A stretch of 6,067 nt of DNA, taken from Paracoccaceae bacterium. Lineage in GTDB: Bacteria; Pseudomonadota; Alphaproteobacteria; Rhodobacterales; Rhodobacteraceae. Positions 5,889 to 6,067 of the stretch are shown piece by piece; the first letter of the stretch is position 1; each line of letters opens with the position of its first letter. Below the pieces are notes generated by a model. That model saw only the letters and a list, made by a program, of their open reading frames with translations, was not told the DNA's origin and searched no databases. A program made the position numbers and the translations under genes. The stretch spans positions 1-6,067 of the forward strand of contig JAESRD010000121.1 in assembly GCA_016764835.1 (NCBI GenBank), read 5' to 3'.

Positions 5889-6067
5889 ATGAAACTTTCT
5901 CCCACTCAGACAGAATTGCGTGCCCGCGCCCGGGTAGACCTGCATATGGGCGGGGCGGTTGTGCTTGTGCAAGGCGGCGCAACCACGGCTGATGGGCTGA
6001 TCATACTCGCCGCCGAAACGCTGACCAAAGAGCGCCTTACCGGCTTGCGCGCCCTTGGCGACCCGCC
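5889..6067 (+). CDS. ribA: GTP cyclohydrolase II-like protein, N-terminal part
   Basis: The frame from the ATG at 5889 is open to the right edge (59 complete codons). The product begins MKLSPTQTELRARARVDLHM, followed by a GAVVLV strand, ADGLIILAAETLT and RLTGLRALGDP. I recognise this as the N-terminal domain of the long alphaproteobacterial GTP cyclohydrolase II, which in these organisms precedes the catalytic RibA domain. GTP cyclohydrolase II opens GTP to a pyrimidine in the first step of riboflavin synthesis. The zinc-binding cysteines and GTP site lie beyond the window, so this rests only on N-terminal resemblance. No in-frame ATG, GTG or TTG start occurs between a stop at 5769 and this ATG, which fixes the start, although the ribosome binding site (GGAAACGGTA) is poor. 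No FMN-riboswitch-like leader was seen upstream. Confidence 0.72.
   Translation, partial: MKLSPTQTELRARARVDLHMGGAVVLVQGGATTADGLIILAAETLTKERLTGLRALGDP

Noticed and set aside
1..6067. Mobile element, CRISPR, tRNA/rRNA, toxin-antitoxin or defence island
   Set aside because: No transposase, repeat-spacer pattern, structural RNA signature or defence domain was seen; the gene content and spacing are those of a core chromosome region.

Overview
The window reads as an ordinary chromosomal housekeeping segment of an alphaproteobacterium, most likely a marine Rhodobacterales (Roseobacter-type) species. This placement rests on recognising protein families and their style: a UbiH-type ubiquinone hydroxylase, a WCGPC-containing thioredoxin-TPR protein (CnoX/YbbN type), a stand-alone LON substrate-binding domain protein, a nearly cysteine-less Trm112 protein, and a GTP cyclohydrolase II-like N-terminus of the long alphaproteobacterial kind. 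No database search was run, so the genus is not assigned.

Layout. Positions 1-237 (minus) hold the first 79 codons of an amidase-signature-family protein that runs off the left edge. A 187-bp GC-rich, dyad-rich divergent region follows. The UbiH-family flavin monooxygenase lies at 425-1642 (plus). From 1639 to 5675 every confident gene is on the minus strand. In their own direction of transcription the order is: OmpR-family response regulator (5675-4989), small secreted protein (4781-4455) with an intrinsic terminator just after it (4401-4437), exodeoxyribonuclease III (4306-3518), thioredoxin-TPR co-chaperone (3421-2504), LON-domain protein (2487-1843) and Trm112 (1833-1639). The last three are separated by only 16 and 9 bp and look like one operon. 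The Trm112 and ubiquinone-hydroxylase genes converge and their stop codons overlap. At the right end, a short promoter-like AT-rich region and a possible 28-codon ORF precede a plus-strand gene (5889 to the edge) resembling GTP cyclohydrolase II.

How the genes relate. The set covers basic maintenance: ubiquinone synthesis, abasic-site DNA repair, redox and protein-folding quality control, a two-component regulator with no kinase beside it, and riboflavin synthesis. The most coherent functional unit is the cnoX-LON-Trm112 operon, which I read as a proteostasis and RNA/protein-maturation cluster; the functional link is inference. I saw no mobile element, phage gene, CRISPR array, tRNA, rRNA or defence system, and no clear evidence of an undescribed multi-gene system. 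The points most worth following are the loss of zinc-ligand cysteines in Trm112, the WCGPC motif in the co-chaperone, the small secreted protein of unknown function, and the possible small ORF ahead of the ribA-like gene.
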